Of a stretch of 5,066 nt of DNA, positions 4,868-5,066 are shown one piece after another. This stretch comes from Bacillota bacterium. GTDB taxonomy: Bacteria; Bacillota; Clostridia; Saccharofermentanales; UBA5734. Position 1 is the stretch's first letter, and every line of letters starts with the position of its first letter. The notes below the pieces were generated by a model, which did no database searches, was not told the origin of the DNA, and was given only the letters and a program-made list of their open reading frames with translations. The translations under genes and the position numbers were made by a program. The DNA is taken from contig JAEXPB010000473.1 in assembly GCA_023438965.1 (NCBI GenBank), forward strand, positions 1 through 5,066, in the 5' to 3' direction.

Positions 4868-5066
4868 GCTGCGGAACCTCCCGGCCTTGTGCGTAAAACT
4901 CGTGTCCCGACATGAATATCGTACCGTACAGGGCGGCCTGATCCCATGGGCATTTCGCGTCATTTGTCTTTTTCGAAACTAAAATTGGGCCGGTGAGTCA
5001 GGCGAAACGACTGACCAAGGTCTGCCGGCGGCCGCCGACTGCTGTCGGACAGCCTCAGGCACCAGC
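4868..5066. promoter_or_regulatory. Leader and probable promoter region of the glycyl radical enzyme; no clear gene
   Basis: This stretch carries the ribosome binding site GGGAGGT (minus strand, 4882-4876), an imperfect dyad CGTGTC-CC-GACATG (4901-4914), GTACCGTAC (4921-4929) and the palindrome TTTCGAAA (4971-4978). Hairpins GTCAG/CTGAC (4997-5001, 5011-5015) and GCTGT/ACAGC (5041-5045, 5049-5053) lie further out. A weak minus-strand -10, TACGAT, overlaps the GTAC motifs, with no matching -35, which would fit an activator-dependent promoter. Short open frames reach the right edge on the minus strand (one ends at a TGA near 4960), but none gives a recognisable protein tail. The plus-strand GTG at 4993 has no ribosome binding site. 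Confidence 0.4.

Noticed and set aside
4868..4963. N-terminal extension of the glycyl radical enzyme to an ATG at 4963
   Set aside because: The extra 32 residues are rich in Arg and Cys and unlike the family. The ATG at 4867 has a strong Shine-Dalgarno sequence at correct spacing.
5021..5036. GC-rich palindrome around CGGCGGCCGCCG as a functional site
   Set aside because: GCCGGC/CGGCCG-type words are very frequent throughout this window, so a short GC-only palindrome is expected by composition.
4993..5066. Start of a plus-strand gene at GTG 4993, or the tail of a minus-strand gene entering from the right
   Set aside because: The GTG has no ribosome binding site and its translation is short and Arg/Pro-rich. 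The minus-strand open tails are not recognisable, and the region is full of small hairpins, so no coding call is supported.

Overview
The window is GC-rich (roughly 60 %) bacterial DNA with strong AGGAGG-type ribosome binding sites. Its gene content suggests an anaerobe of the Firmicutes (Clostridia or Negativicutes type): a hybrid-cluster-protein operon, a Crp/Fnr regulator of clostridial style and an oxygen-sensitive glycyl radical enzyme. The lineage is inferred from gene families and signals only. Because the DNA is GC-rich, long antisense open frames lie over every real gene; they are not annotated here.

Left part (1-1701): a nitrosative/redox stress module. On the minus strand a two-cluster ferredoxin-like protein (903 to 103) is followed after 60 bp by the first 14 codons of hcp, the hybrid cluster protein, which runs off the left edge. 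The divergent plus-strand gene (1015-1701) encodes a Crp/Fnr-family regulator resembling the HcpR-type regulators that sit beside hcp. The 111-bp divergent region holds a good plus-strand promoter (TTGTTT-16-TATAAT). A weaker minus-strand -10 overlaps it, and several small dyads are present, of which GTAGC-N4-GCTAC is the best operator candidate. The simplest model is that the regulator senses NO, redox or oxygen state, controls the ferredoxin-hcp operon and its own gene, and that the ferredoxin passes electrons to Hcp.

Middle (1702-2602): a 130-bp intergenic region with an AT-rich 11-bp inverted repeat and a leader containing a 10-bp direct repeat, followed by an AraC-family regulator (1832-2602). 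Its start is set by a GGAGGTGA Shine-Dalgarno sequence.

Right part (2603-5066): convergent to the AraC gene, and only 9 bp from it, is a 751-residue glycyl radical enzyme (4867 to 2612). The active-site segment reads GCYEP and the glycyl radical loop reads RVCGW. It is not a true pyruvate formate-lyase, since the Cys-Cys pair is absent, and its substrate is not known to me. No radical-SAM activating enzyme is visible in the window. The last 199 bp hold the enzyme's leader and probable promoter region plus short hairpins, with no convincing gene. The most interesting points are the uncharacterised glycyl radical enzyme with its AraC neighbour, and the compact hcp control region. I saw no mobile element, tRNA, rRNA, CRISPR array or origin.
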